From: CAVVSD01 sp963757125
GTDB taxonomy: Bacteria > Actinomycetota > Thermoleophilia > Solirubrobacterales > Solirubrobacteraceae
Direction: 5' to 3'
DNA length: 64,000 nt
Assembly (NCBI GenBank): GCA_963757125.1
Contig: CAVWQP010000009.1
Location: 620,001 to 684,000 of the forward strand
The position numbers and the translations under genes were made by a program. A model generated the notes under the pieces. It was not told where the DNA came from. It saw only the letters and a program-made list of their open reading frames with translations, and ran no database searches. This document shows, piece by piece, positions 52,307-60,870 of the stretch (position 1 is its first letter; each line of letters starts with the position of its first letter).

Positions 52307-53126
52307 TCGCGACCGCATCGCTGGGTTTCACCGCAACGGCATCGGGGCAGACGGGCGCAGCCCAGTTCGTCGTCATGGCCGGATGGCCCGGGAACGAGTC
52401 ACCGCACGAGCCGATGCGTGTTCGGCTACGCGCCGGGCACCGTGGTCACGTTCACAGCGGCGGTGCGCCCCGACGCCCGCGGGATCGCTGACCCGCACGT
52501 TCGGGGGATGGAGCGACTTCCGGTGTCCGGCGGCCCCGACCTGCACGCTGACCATCGATGGCGACGGCCAGTCCCTCGTGGCGCTCTTCGACCCTCAGAT
52601 CGTCGGCGCCCGCTTCGCCGGCAGCACGCTGGATTCCGCCGATCGCGAGCGAGCCGCCGTCAGCGCTGCGATGCGAGACCGACGCTCCGCCGGTCGGGCC
52701 TCCGGAGTGTCTGGGCGAGCACCCCCTCTTCACGCGCGTCGCCCTGAGGCCGCGGCGGGCGGCGAGTGGAACCCCGGCCTGTGCGACATCCCGGTGTCGA
52801 CGAGCCGATGCGAGGTCGTCGCGGGCCATCTCCGCTGGACGTCGCTCAGATTCGGCACCGCGGACTTCCCACAGGACATCCCTCCGGCCGTCGTCGTGCG
52901 CTTCGGCGTGCGCAAGTCCGGAGGCAAGGGCGTCCCGGGCGCACGGCGTTCGCCCCGGCGTCGTGTGATCGCAAACCGCCTCTGGCGCATGCGAGCGGGC
53001 ACGCGGACCCTGCGTGTGCGGGTTCCGGCCCGAGCGGCCCGGGGCACGTACCGGCTGTGGGTGACGGTGCGCAGCTCCTCCGGAGAGGCTCAGCAGTTCG
53101 CGCGCACGCTCACCCTCCCGGGATAG
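52240..53126 (+). pseudogene. Exported protein of unknown function, frameshifted
   Basis: ATG 52240 starts a signal peptide (RVLVAVLVAIATASLGFTAT, then ASG) and the mature part continues through at least four frame changes: CVFGYAPGTVVTFTAAVRP, SLTRTFGGWSDFRCPAAPTC, LVALFDPQIVGARFAGSTLD, CETDAPPVGPPECLGEHPLF, WNPGLCDIPVSTSRCEVVAGHL and a final fibronectin-like domain (TLRVRVPARAARGTYRLWV) ending at 53126. Six or more cysteines suggest disulfides. The family is unknown. Its 5' end overlaps the head of the TIR-domain gene on the other strand, so one of the two starts is misplaced. Confidence 0.5.
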
Positions 53127-53201
53127 GTTCCCTATTACACGTTGATCTCGCGGCGCGGGTGAGTGAGGATGGCCCCACCTTCGACCCTGACGGAGGCTCA
53201 C

Positions 53202-54729
53202 ATGACGGCGGTGGACCCAGACGACCTCGAGCGCCTGCGAGCCCTTAAGCACATCGTCATCGTGATGATGGAGAACCGGTCGTTCGACCACATGCTCGGC
53301 TACTTGTCCAGGAAGGGCATGACCGAGGTCGACGGGCTGACGCGGCGACGAGTTCAATCTGGACGCCGACGGGCGCACGTCATCACGGTCCAGCCTTCGA
53401 TGCCGAGGCCGACAAGGTTCAGCGCGCGGGCGAAGCGCTGCAGAAGCGCCTGGACCCCGATCATTCGCCCGCTGGGGTGCGCAAGCAGGTCGGGCCGGGG
53501 TACACCAGGGCGGGCCGCCCAATGGGCGGGTTCGTCCGCAGCTTCATCGAGAGCCGCAAGGCCGGCGGACAACGTCGGCAAGGACCTCTGGTCGGTCCCG
53601 ATGGGCTACTACACGAGCAAGGACGTCCCGGTCTACGACCATCTCGCCCGCCAGTACTGCGTATGCGATCGCTGGCACGCCTCGATCCCCGGCGACACCT
53701 GGCCGAACCGCCTCTACGCCACGACCGGCACGAAGGGCGAGAAGGTCTGCGGCGGCAGGGCTGTGGGAGAGCTTACCGACTGCGCCGCCCCTGAGGCGGC
53801 TGCGGAGCATGCCGCTCTACGACGTGGCCGCGTTCACACGGCAACTCGCCGACAAGCAGTGGCGGTGGTATTCCCACGATCCCGCCACGCTGCGTCTCGT
53901 CGACGCGCGCTATCGCGACCTCGCCAAGCCGATGCGCGACAACTTCGCGTACTTCGACCGTCGCGCGGTCGACTGGCTGACCAAGCGGCTGGAGGCTCCG
54001 ATCGTCCGCGGCGCCTCGTTTCTCGACGATGCGGCGCGCGGGACCCTTCCCCAGGTCTCGTGGATCGATCCGAACTTCGTCGATCTCAGCGTGCTGGAGA
54101 CGAACTCGAACGACGACCACCCCCCGTCGGATATCCGCTCCGGTCAAGTCCTTCGTCCTCGACGTCTACGAGGCCCTTCTGCGCTCGCCGGCATGGGAGA
54201 CACGTTGTTGATCGTCACCTACGACGAGCACGGTGGGTTCTACGACCACGTGCCACCGCCGCCGCTGCCGGCCGATGACGAGGCCCGGCCCGAGTTCACG
54301 ACCTACGGCGTTCGCGTGCCCGCCCTCATCGTCGGCCCACGTGTCCGACGCACCGTGCTGCATGACCCCGAGGGCGCCGACAGCCGGCAGCGCAGTTATG
54401 ACCACACAACGCTCATCAAGACCATTCTGTTGGCTTTTGCCTCCAACCCCACCGCGGCGCTGACGAAGATGCCCGGCCGGGTGCAACGCGCTCCGCACCT
54501 GGGCAACGTCATCCTCGACGCGCCGCGAACGGACATCGACGAGCCGCGCAACGCGCGCGAGCTTCTCGAGGCCTGGCGGACGGCGGCGCGTCAGAAGCGG
54601 ACGGCCGCGGGCGACGCAGGCGTGTCACTCGCGCCCGACGGCGCCGGCCAGCCAGTGGTACTCACCGACTTCCAATCCGACTGGGCGAACTTCGCGCTGA
54701 CCGCAACGCGCGCCGGGCTGGACCCGTGA
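53202..54729 (+). pseudogene. Phospholipase C / phosphoesterase-family (PF04185) enzyme, frameshifted
   Basis: ATG 53202 follows GGAGG (53191-53196). The N-terminal motif LKHIVIVMMENRSFDHMLGYL marks the alkaline-phosphatase-fold phospholipase C/acid-phosphatase family, and the C-terminal metal-binding block YDEHGGFYDHVPPPPLP with SYDHTTLIKTILLAF completes it. The middle (VPMGYYTSKDVPVYDHLARQ, WHASIPGDTWPNRLYATTGT, LEAPIVRGASFLDDA) is spread over other frames with shifts near 53345, 53470, 53560, 53770 and 54140. Expected length is about 509 residues. No signal peptide is seen. Reaction: hydrolysis of phosphodiester head groups; substrate unknown. Confidence 0.72.
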
Positions 54730-54756
54730 CGTGTCCGTCGCTGCTGGACCTGGGAG

Positions 54757-54800
54757 GCCTTCAGCTGTCATCACCACGTCGTCGACCATGAGCTGAAGGC
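54757..54800. terminator. Inverted repeat downstream of the phospholipase gene
   Basis: GCCTTCAGCT (54757-54766) and its exact complement AGCTGAAGGC (54791-54800) are separated by 24 nt, starting 28 nt after the phospholipase stop. This could be a terminator or an unrelated protein-binding site. Confidence 0.3.
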
Positions 54801-55400
54801 TGGGTGTCTCTGCCTGTCGGCGGTCTTCACCTCGCGTGCAGTGAGCGAAGCGCGCCGATTGCCGATGACGGGGCGTGACCCGAGGTGATGTACCTCACAC
54901 CATTCTGATCGTGTCACGGTTCAGAGGTTCTCTCTAATCGTCCTCGCCCGGTGCGCCCGCAGCGGATCTTCCGGCGACGTTGAAGCGGTCGGACGACAGC
55001 GCGCGGACCACCGATACGCACGGACGGGATGCGTCTCGCCTCGCGCAGCGCGTACAGCGGCATGTAGCGCACGCCGGCATCGCGCGGGGCGTCCTTGTGC
55101 CACGCGTGCTAGATGGTTCGATCGGCGCCAGCGTCGGCCTCGACGCAGCGGCCCTTCTCGTGTCGCGACGCGCGGACCGGCGTCCCGAACGTCCGAACCT
55201 CGCCGTGATGGACGCTGCCCACGAGGCGTTCGCGTTCGCGGTGGGCGTCGCGTCGGCTGACGAACCCGCGCGACTGGTCTGGCGGCCGCGGGAGTCGCGA
55301 GAGACGAACCGCCGGCGCGTCCGCTCCATGGGCTTGCAGGAGGAGATCGATACGCGACCAGAGAAGCCAGGCGGGAGCTCGATGTTCGCTCCGAGAGCAA
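54801..55400. other. Region without a convincing gene
   Basis: Between the phospholipase gene and the terminator at 55401 no reading frame on either strand has a recognisable domain, ribosome-binding site or consistent codon use. It contains one copy of a diverged repeat (55229-55322) that recurs at 60003-60095. It may be remnants of a degraded gene or an insertion. Confidence 0.4.
55229..55322 (+). repeat. Diverged direct repeat, copy 1
   Basis: About 90 nt resembling 60003-60095, both on the plus strand. The most conserved core is CTGGTCTGGCGGC..CGGGA.TCGCGA followed by GAACCGCCG. In the matching frame they encode similar peptides (GLAAAGVARDEPP and GLAAAGIAKGEPP), so these may be pieces of two related, decayed genes. 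Confidence 0.4.
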
Positions 55401-55424
55401 GAAAGCCCCGCGGCTGCGGGGCTT
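55401..55424 (-). terminator. Intrinsic terminator next to a tRNA-like sequence
   Basis: AAAGCCCCGC-GGCT-GCGGGGCTTT is a perfect 10-bp stem with a 4-nt loop, flanked by T-rich bases on both strands. It lies 5 nt beyond the tRNA-like element and has the usual form of terminators that follow tRNA genes. Confidence 0.75.
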
Positions 55425-55429
55425 TTCCA

Positions 55430-55498
55430 GTGCGCCGAAGAGGACTCGAACCTCCACGGACCAAATGGTCCACAAGGCCCCGCAACCTCGCCTGGCGC
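55430..55498 (-). tRNA. tRNA-like 3' half (possibly truncated tRNA or attachment-site remnant)
   Basis: On the minus strand a T-arm GGAGG-TTCGAGT-CCTCT is intact, followed by an acceptor strand TCGGCGC and discriminator A, then a strong terminator. A hairpin GGACC-ATTT-GGTCC just before the T-arm resembles the long variable arm of leucine or serine tRNAs. The 5' end is not convincing: TGCGCC can pair with GGCGCA, but the D-arm and anticodon arm do not fold normally. No CCA is encoded. Because integrases often use tRNA 3' ends, this may be a remnant left by an integrated element. Confidence 0.35.
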
Positions 55499-55884
55499 AG
55501 CGCGCCCGCTCCGTGCTCCGAGTTTACGTGCAGGTCGAACACCAGGGTGTACTCCGCGGACCAGTTTGGACGTGGCGTTTTGTTGCCGCGGTGTTGCGGC
55601 TCAAGCGCGGTCTGTCCCGGCGGCGCGCGTTGGCGAGCGGAAGCCGCCGGCGAGCGAGCCGCCGCTGCCGCCATACGCGGGAGCGACTGTCGCGCCAGAT
55701 CGATCTGTGAGTACCGCCCGGCACGGAATCCAGCAGTGCGCCGGATCGCGCGAACGTTCCCCCGCATGCCGTCGGATGGTCGAGAGGCGTCGTCGAGCGG
55801 CAACCCGACACCCTCCGTCTTCCGGATCAGCAGCTGGGGGCTCGTCCTCGACGTCGGACCCTCGCACGCGCCGTCGCCCGGCGG

Positions 55885-56487
55885 CTACCAACTAAGCCGT
55901 GAGAAACGTCGCCAGTGGCTCGCTGCCCAGGCGCGGCACTCGCCGGGCGGACGGTCCGCGCGCCAATACATCGGGCTGTGCGGGTCGATGCTGTGGTCGA
56001 GGCCGAGGTTGTGACCACGCTCGTGGATGATGTTCAAGCACACCTGGGCCAGGAGTTCTTGCTGGATGGCGGCGGGGCCGACGATCGGGTGCGCTTTGCC
56101 CATCCGGGCGTGCCAGCCGTAGTGGTCGGCGAAGCGCTGTGTGGAGCGCACCCCGAGAAGCCATGTGCGGTTGAAGCCGATGTTGCAGCCGGGCATCTGC
56201 CCGGTCGCGGCCGTGTTGGGGTCGCTGTCGGTATAGATCCACAGAGTCGCCGGACAAGGGACGGGATGGCCGCGCCTGGCCCAGTAGCTGTCGGCCAAGC
56301 GGCTCAGTGCGGCCCAAGGGCCGCCGGCGATAAGAGCCTCGCGCGGACCGAATCCCGGATCATAGGGTCGGGCGTCGGCGGTGGCGCTGCTTGACAGGAA
56401 CAGCACGGCGCACAGCAGTGGGATCGCCATGCGGACGGCGATTCGGCGCGCGGCGGCGTGCCGCGTAGAGATTGGCATATCATCCAT
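55885..56487 (-). CDS. Exported metzincin-like zinc protease
   Basis: A 200-residue protein with a signal peptide (RRIAVRMAIPLLCAVLFLSS, then ATADA) and one domain. The zinc motif is HERGHNLGLDH (H155, E156, H159, H165), the metzincin HExxHxxGxxH form, with SPMYW shortly after as a Met-turn-like segment. Cys94, Cys114 and Cys143-type cysteines may form a disulfide. Start ATG 56487 gives the signal peptide directly. It lies 48 nt downstream of an L,D-transpeptidase gene on the same strand, which suggests a joint role in cell-wall or surface-protein processing. The substrate is unknown. Confidence 0.75.
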   Translation of the reverse strand: MDDMPISTRHAAARRIAVRMAIPLLCAVLFLSSSATADARPYDPGFGPREALIAGGPWAALSRLADSYWARRGHPVPCPATLWIYTDSDPNTAATGQMPGCNIGFNRTWLLGVRSTQRFADHYGWHARMGKAHPIVGPAAIQQELLAQVCLNIIHERGHNLGLDHSIDPHSPMYWRADRPPGECRAWAASHWRRFSRLSW

Positions 56488-56535
56488 GACAGAGCCTTGC
56501 GTTGCTGCCGCGCGTGGTGACGTTGCGTGTGCCAC

Positions 56536-57411
56536 CTAGGCGCGGCGCGGATCCCGATCGACGGGACCACTCCGCTTGATCGGCGTGCCGCGCGGCGGCT
56601 TGAGTCCTGCCGCGCACCGCGGCGATGCGCCGGAGCTAGTGCTGTCCACGACGACCGGCGTGCCGGGCAGTTGTCGAGGCCCGATCGTACGCGCCAGCCA
56701 GGAGATCGCCGAGTTGGCGAGGCGTATGCAGCCGTGGCTGCGCGCGGAACCGAGCGGATCGGCGAGGCTCGCCCCGCCGCGACCGTGTAGCGCGATGCGC
56801 CCATCACCACCATCGAAGCGCTTCAGAATGTCGCTGTGGGCGCTGAGCGTCAGCACCCACGCGCCATAAAAGTCTCGCGGCCGCCACTTCCATGCTCCCG
56901 CGATGGCGAACAGGCCGCGTGGCGTAGGCGTCAACGGGGCACCGACGACGACGGCGACGCGCCGCACCAGTCGTCCGTGCCTGAGCATGTCAAGCCGGCG
57001 CGAGCCAACGTGGACGACCAGTCGCCACGTCGTGCTGCTGAGTTCCAGTCGCTCTCCATTCACCCAGCCGGACTCCGAGTTCGGGCGCGACGGCAGTCGC
57101 ACCCGCACCCAGCATCGGCCGGTTCGCTCGCGAGCGGCCAGCACCAGCACAGCGGAGGCGTCGGCGGGGGACACGCTGCCTGTAGGCGAGCCGCCCAGCC
57201 GCGCATATACGGGTGCGGTGGCCGACAGCTGCCCGCGCCACGCTCGCCATGGCTCGGGCCGGCCTACACGGGCGGCGGTGGCCGGCCCACCGCACGTCGT
57301 GGTGGCCGTAGCCGGAGCGCTCGCCAACGCCGCGCCGGCCGCGGCAATCAGCGAAGCCCGGCCGACCACGCGCAGGCCTACCCATGACCGGGACGGACGG
57401 CTCTTGGCCAC
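56536..57411 (-). CDS. L,D-transpeptidase (YkuD family), exported
   Basis: A 291-residue exported enzyme. A signal segment (WVGLRVVGRASLIAAAGAAL) is followed by an SH3-like region (SATAPVYARLGGSPTGSV) and the YkuD catalytic domain: VVHVGSRRLDMLRHGRLVRR, VVVGAPLTPTPRGLFAIAGA, RIALHGRGG and SARSHGCIRLAN with the catalytic Cys228. It makes 3-3 cross-links in peptidoglycan or anchors surface proteins to the wall. Start at GTG 57411 directly precedes the signal segment; the frame is open further upstream but shows no conserved features. It is divergent from the large thioester adhesin gene and could attach it. Confidence 0.85.
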   Translation of the reverse strand: MAKSRPSRSWVGLRVVGRASLIAAAGAALASAPATATTTCGGPATAARVGRPEPWRAWRGQLSATAPVYARLGGSPTGSVSPADASAVLVLAARERTGRCWVRVRLPSRPNSESGWVNGERLELSSTTWRLVVHVGSRRLDMLRHGRLVRRVAVVVGAPLTPTPRGLFAIAGAWKWRPRDFYGAWVLTLSAHSDILKRFDGGDGRIALHGRGGASLADPLGSARSHGCIRLANSAISWLARTIGPRQLPGTPVVVDSTSSGASPRCAAGLKPPRGTPIKRSGPVDRDPRRA

Positions 57412-57701
57412 CCGGGCGTACTGCTGAGCCGCAGGCTGGTTCTCGAACGCGCGGGCGGGACACACGACGGCGTCACTTTGACCATGCCCGGATCCTGAGT
57501 CGCGCTGCCATCGTACCCCCGCGGGGGCGTCGGCGAGGCCAGGCCGGCGCGCGGGCTGTGGCCCGAGGCCGGGTGCCGGGGTTCGATGAACGACGGTGAT
57601 GTGTGCGGGCACGGTGGAGCGATTCGTGCCGCACCACTGTCGCGGAACTGTGAGTTCGCCACTGGACACCCCCGTCGCTCCGGGTGTACGTTGCTGGCAA
57701 G

Positions 57702-59708
57702 ATGAGGAGGGAACAGATTTGCGGGCGTTTTGTTGCGCCGCCGGCGGCGCGTGGCAGCTCTCCTGGTGCTGTCTTGGTGGTGCTCCTGGTGCAGGTCGTT
57801 CCTGCCGGCGCAGTCCCCCGTCCGACGACACCGCCCACCGGCACCGCCGCAGGCACGGGGCAACACCGAGATGACCGTTACCGGCTGGTCCCCCGGCCAG
57901 GGGGTCACCGGGTACATCGCCGACTCCGACAACCCCTTCGACCCGGCCACCGACCCCTATCCCCCGAGCAATCCGACGCACTGGCTGGACACGCTAAGAA
58001 CGAGGGGTTCGCCGGCGTGATCCATGGCACGCCGACCGGCGGCGGCGCGACCCTCAACCTCTACTGCATCGACATCAACACCGACACGACGACCGGCATC
58101 GGATACGGGTTGGGCAGCTGGGACGCCGGCGGGGTGTCCCCCAGGGTGGGCTACGTCGCCCGGCTGCTCAACGACTACTACCCCCACACCGACGAACCCG
58201 CCGCGCTGACCGATCCCAATCAGAGGGCCGCTGCCGTGCAGGCGGCCATCTGGTTCTTCAGCGACCGCTACGTGCTGAGCACGTCGGACCCGCTGCACGA
58301 CGCCGTGGTCGCCATCGTGAACGAGGTCAAGTCCAAGGGACCGCTGATCCAGCCGCCACCGCCCAGCCTCACCATCACTCCGCCGAGTGTGAGCGGTCCC
58401 GCTGGCGGCGCGGTCGGACCGTTCACGGTCAGCACCAATACCGGACGGCGACGGCGGCCGCGCGCTTCTGCGGAAGCCACCGTCACCGCGACGGGCGGAA
58501 GCATGTTCTCCGACGCGGCAGGCACCGTGCCGATCGCTAATGGAGCCACGGTCCCGTCTGGGCAGCAGATCTGGATGCGCTCCAAGGGCGGTTCGTCCTC
58601 CGCCGTGCTCCAGGCCAAAGCGACGGCCACCGTGCCCAGCGGCAACGTCTATCTCTACGACGGCAACCGGCCGGGTCAACGATGCCCAGCGGCTCATCCT
58701 GGCCGAGTACGCGACGTTGACGACGACCGTCCAGGCCACCGCCCAGTTCCTTCCCCCCGGCTCGCTCGTCGTGAAGAAGACGATCGCCGGTCCCGCCGCC
58801 GGATCGCAGGGGCCGGTCGTCATCCACGTGGCCTGCACCGATGGCGTGGACAGGTCCGACGTCACCATCGCCGCGGGTACCCCCGCAGGCGCCACATCAA
58901 AGACCTATGAGGACATCCCGGCCGGAGCGATATGCACCGTCACCGAGACCTCCACCGGCAGCGTGGACGGAACAGGGTGGTGGTGACCGGGGACCGGGCA
59001 GCAGGTCACTATCCCCTCGGGCAAGAGCACGACGGTCGACATCACCGATACCTATGACTTCGTCATCACTCCACTGCCGGGCGTGATGGCCGGCTCGCTG
59101 CTCATCACCAAGACCATCGCCGGCCCGCTTGCTGGCCACCAGGGACCAATCGGAATCCAAGTGACCTGCAACGGCACCGCCACGGCGGACTTCACGATCG
59201 ACGCGCGGGACCCCTGCGGGCAGCGTGTCGCACAGCGTCGACGGTATTCCAGCCGGCTCGGCATGCACCGTCACCGAGACCGCCGATGGCGCCACCGACG
59301 CGGTTTCGGCGACCGTGTCGGGCAATGGCCAGCAGGTAACCATACCGGCGGGTCAAGCGGTCCCGGTGAACCTGATCGACGTCTATCAGGGCACGCCCGG
59401 CACCCTCGAAGTGATCAAGACGATCGCTGGAGCGCCGCCCGTGGGCACGGTGGCATCGCCATCCTGGCGGCGTGTGGTGGTCCGCTGCACACCTACGTCT
59501 TCCGCATCCCGGCACACACTGCTGCCCGGCTCTGTGCCGCGCTATTTCAACGACATCCCGGCCGGAGCCCGCTGCACCGTAACCGAGGTTGCAACCGGCG
59601 GCACCAGGAAGGTGCCCGTGGTGGCGATCGGCAGACGCCACACGGTGACCATCCGCGCCAACGGCAAGACCATCGTTCATATCACTGACGCTTTCCGCCG
59701 TATCGTAA
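57702..59708 (+). pseudogene. Surface adhesin with thioester domain and three DUF5979-type repeats, frameshifted
   Basis: ATG 57702 begins an atypical signal region (SSPGAVLVVLLVQVVPAGA). A thioester (TED/TQXA) domain follows, with the reactive Cys in LNLYCIDINTDTTTG and the Gln in AAAVQAAIWFFSDRYVL. Then come a linker, a first beta domain and three repeats of about 95 residues with the pattern GSLVVKKTIAGPAAGSQGP..YEDIPAGAICTVTE..VTIPSGKSTTV. Repeats start near 58760, 59090 and 59400. At least five frame changes are required. The stop is not certain; a TAA at 59706-59708 is the closest in a shifted frame. Thioester domains form covalent bonds with host or matrix amines, so the protein should be a cell-surface adhesin. 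Confidence 0.65.
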
Positions 59709-60870
59709 ACGCGTTGCCCCCGTCACCACCGGATAGGGGTGCGCAACGAGCCGACGCTCGTCACCGTCTCGGCGCCTGTGCTTCTGAACGAAAGCCGTAC
59801 GGAGCGCTTGCCTTTCGCTTGTCGCGCGACGCAGCAGTGGGCATGAACCTCGCCGAGCCGAACTCCGGTGGCGGACGGGATTGCGTCGCGATGCGATCCC
59901 CGGCGGTCGAGAGTCTCGATCCGCATTTGAACTTCGGCATTCCGGCCGATGTTCGGCCCGCACCCGTTGACGTGCCGTGCGGAGACGTCCTCCGCGCGAA
60001 AATCCGTTCGCGCTGCGGGTGGCCCGGGCCGATGAGCCCACGGCGTCTGGTCTGGCGGCGGCGGGAATCGCGAAAGGCGAACCGCCGTGCGGTCCGTCCC
60101 TTCGTCCCGTACGCGTAGATCGATTCCGTCGTTGCGGCGCTGCTCCAATGTCATCGCTGCTCCTCGTCCGCGCGGCTCGTTGCTGCGGCGTTGCTGTTTC
60201 CCGCAGCCTGCGTATTCAGCTATCAGGCTGGGTCTCCAATTCCGCAACGCCAGGTTCGGTTCCTGGGTACTGCGTCGTGCCGCGGCCGGCACCGCTGGCA
60301 CGAACCGGCCGCACGATGAGGAACGACGAGGCCTGTTCGAGAGCGTCGTGCGGCGCATCCAGTCACAGGACGAGCCGACCCGCCGCGACCGGCGAGCACC
60401 GATGCTCGCGGAGTTCGGAACCGCTCGAGCAGAGCGCCGCGCCAGCAACCTCTCAGCCGTTCCGCGCGGTCGCATCCCGTTTCGGGAAACCCGAGCGAAC
60501 AGAGCGCACGCCCCGCGGTGCGCGGGACGACGAACCTGAGGCCTCCGATGGTCGAATCGGCCAGCGCCCGTGCCGCTCCTCCACCGTCTGCTCGCGGCGA
60601 TCGTGGTCGCCATAAATGCGCTGGATCTCAGACTCCGCCACGCCGTCGAGCCGCGCAGCAGGTGAGAATCCGAAACCCAGGTTCTGGCGGGCTCGGCGAC
60701 GTGCGGGAGTTGTCAGATGCGCGCCGTTGCGCCCGACTCCTAACTGTGATCGAAATTCCTTCTCGGCGTGGTGCGGTTCGTGCGCGCGTGTTCGCGACGG
60801 AGGCAGCGTCGCTGCCGCTGCTGCGGTCCTGTGGGTCGGCGGCGCGAGACGCCGGAAAGCCGCGCCGGCG
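59709..60870. other. Region without a recognisable gene
   Basis: About 1.1 kb between the adhesin and the HD-domain gene. Several frames stay open but none shows a known domain or consistent codon use. It contains the second copy of the diverged repeat (60003-60095). The base composition is somewhat more AT-rich than the first 50 kb. Confidence 0.4.
60003..60095 (+). repeat. Diverged direct repeat, copy 2
   Basis: About 80 percent similar by eye to 55229-55322 over its core (CTGGTCTGGCGGCGGCGGGA then TCGCGAAAGGCGAACCGCCG). The frame starting near 59977 reads PFALRVARADEPTASGLAAA and GIAKGEPPCGP. It may be part of a degraded gene whose relative lies at copy 1. Confidence 0.4.

Noticed and set aside
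54980..56014. A 344-codon plus-strand frame through the tRNA-like element and terminator
   Set aside because: It crosses a strong terminator and the tRNA-like T-arm, overlaps the protease gene antisense, and shows no recognisable domain.
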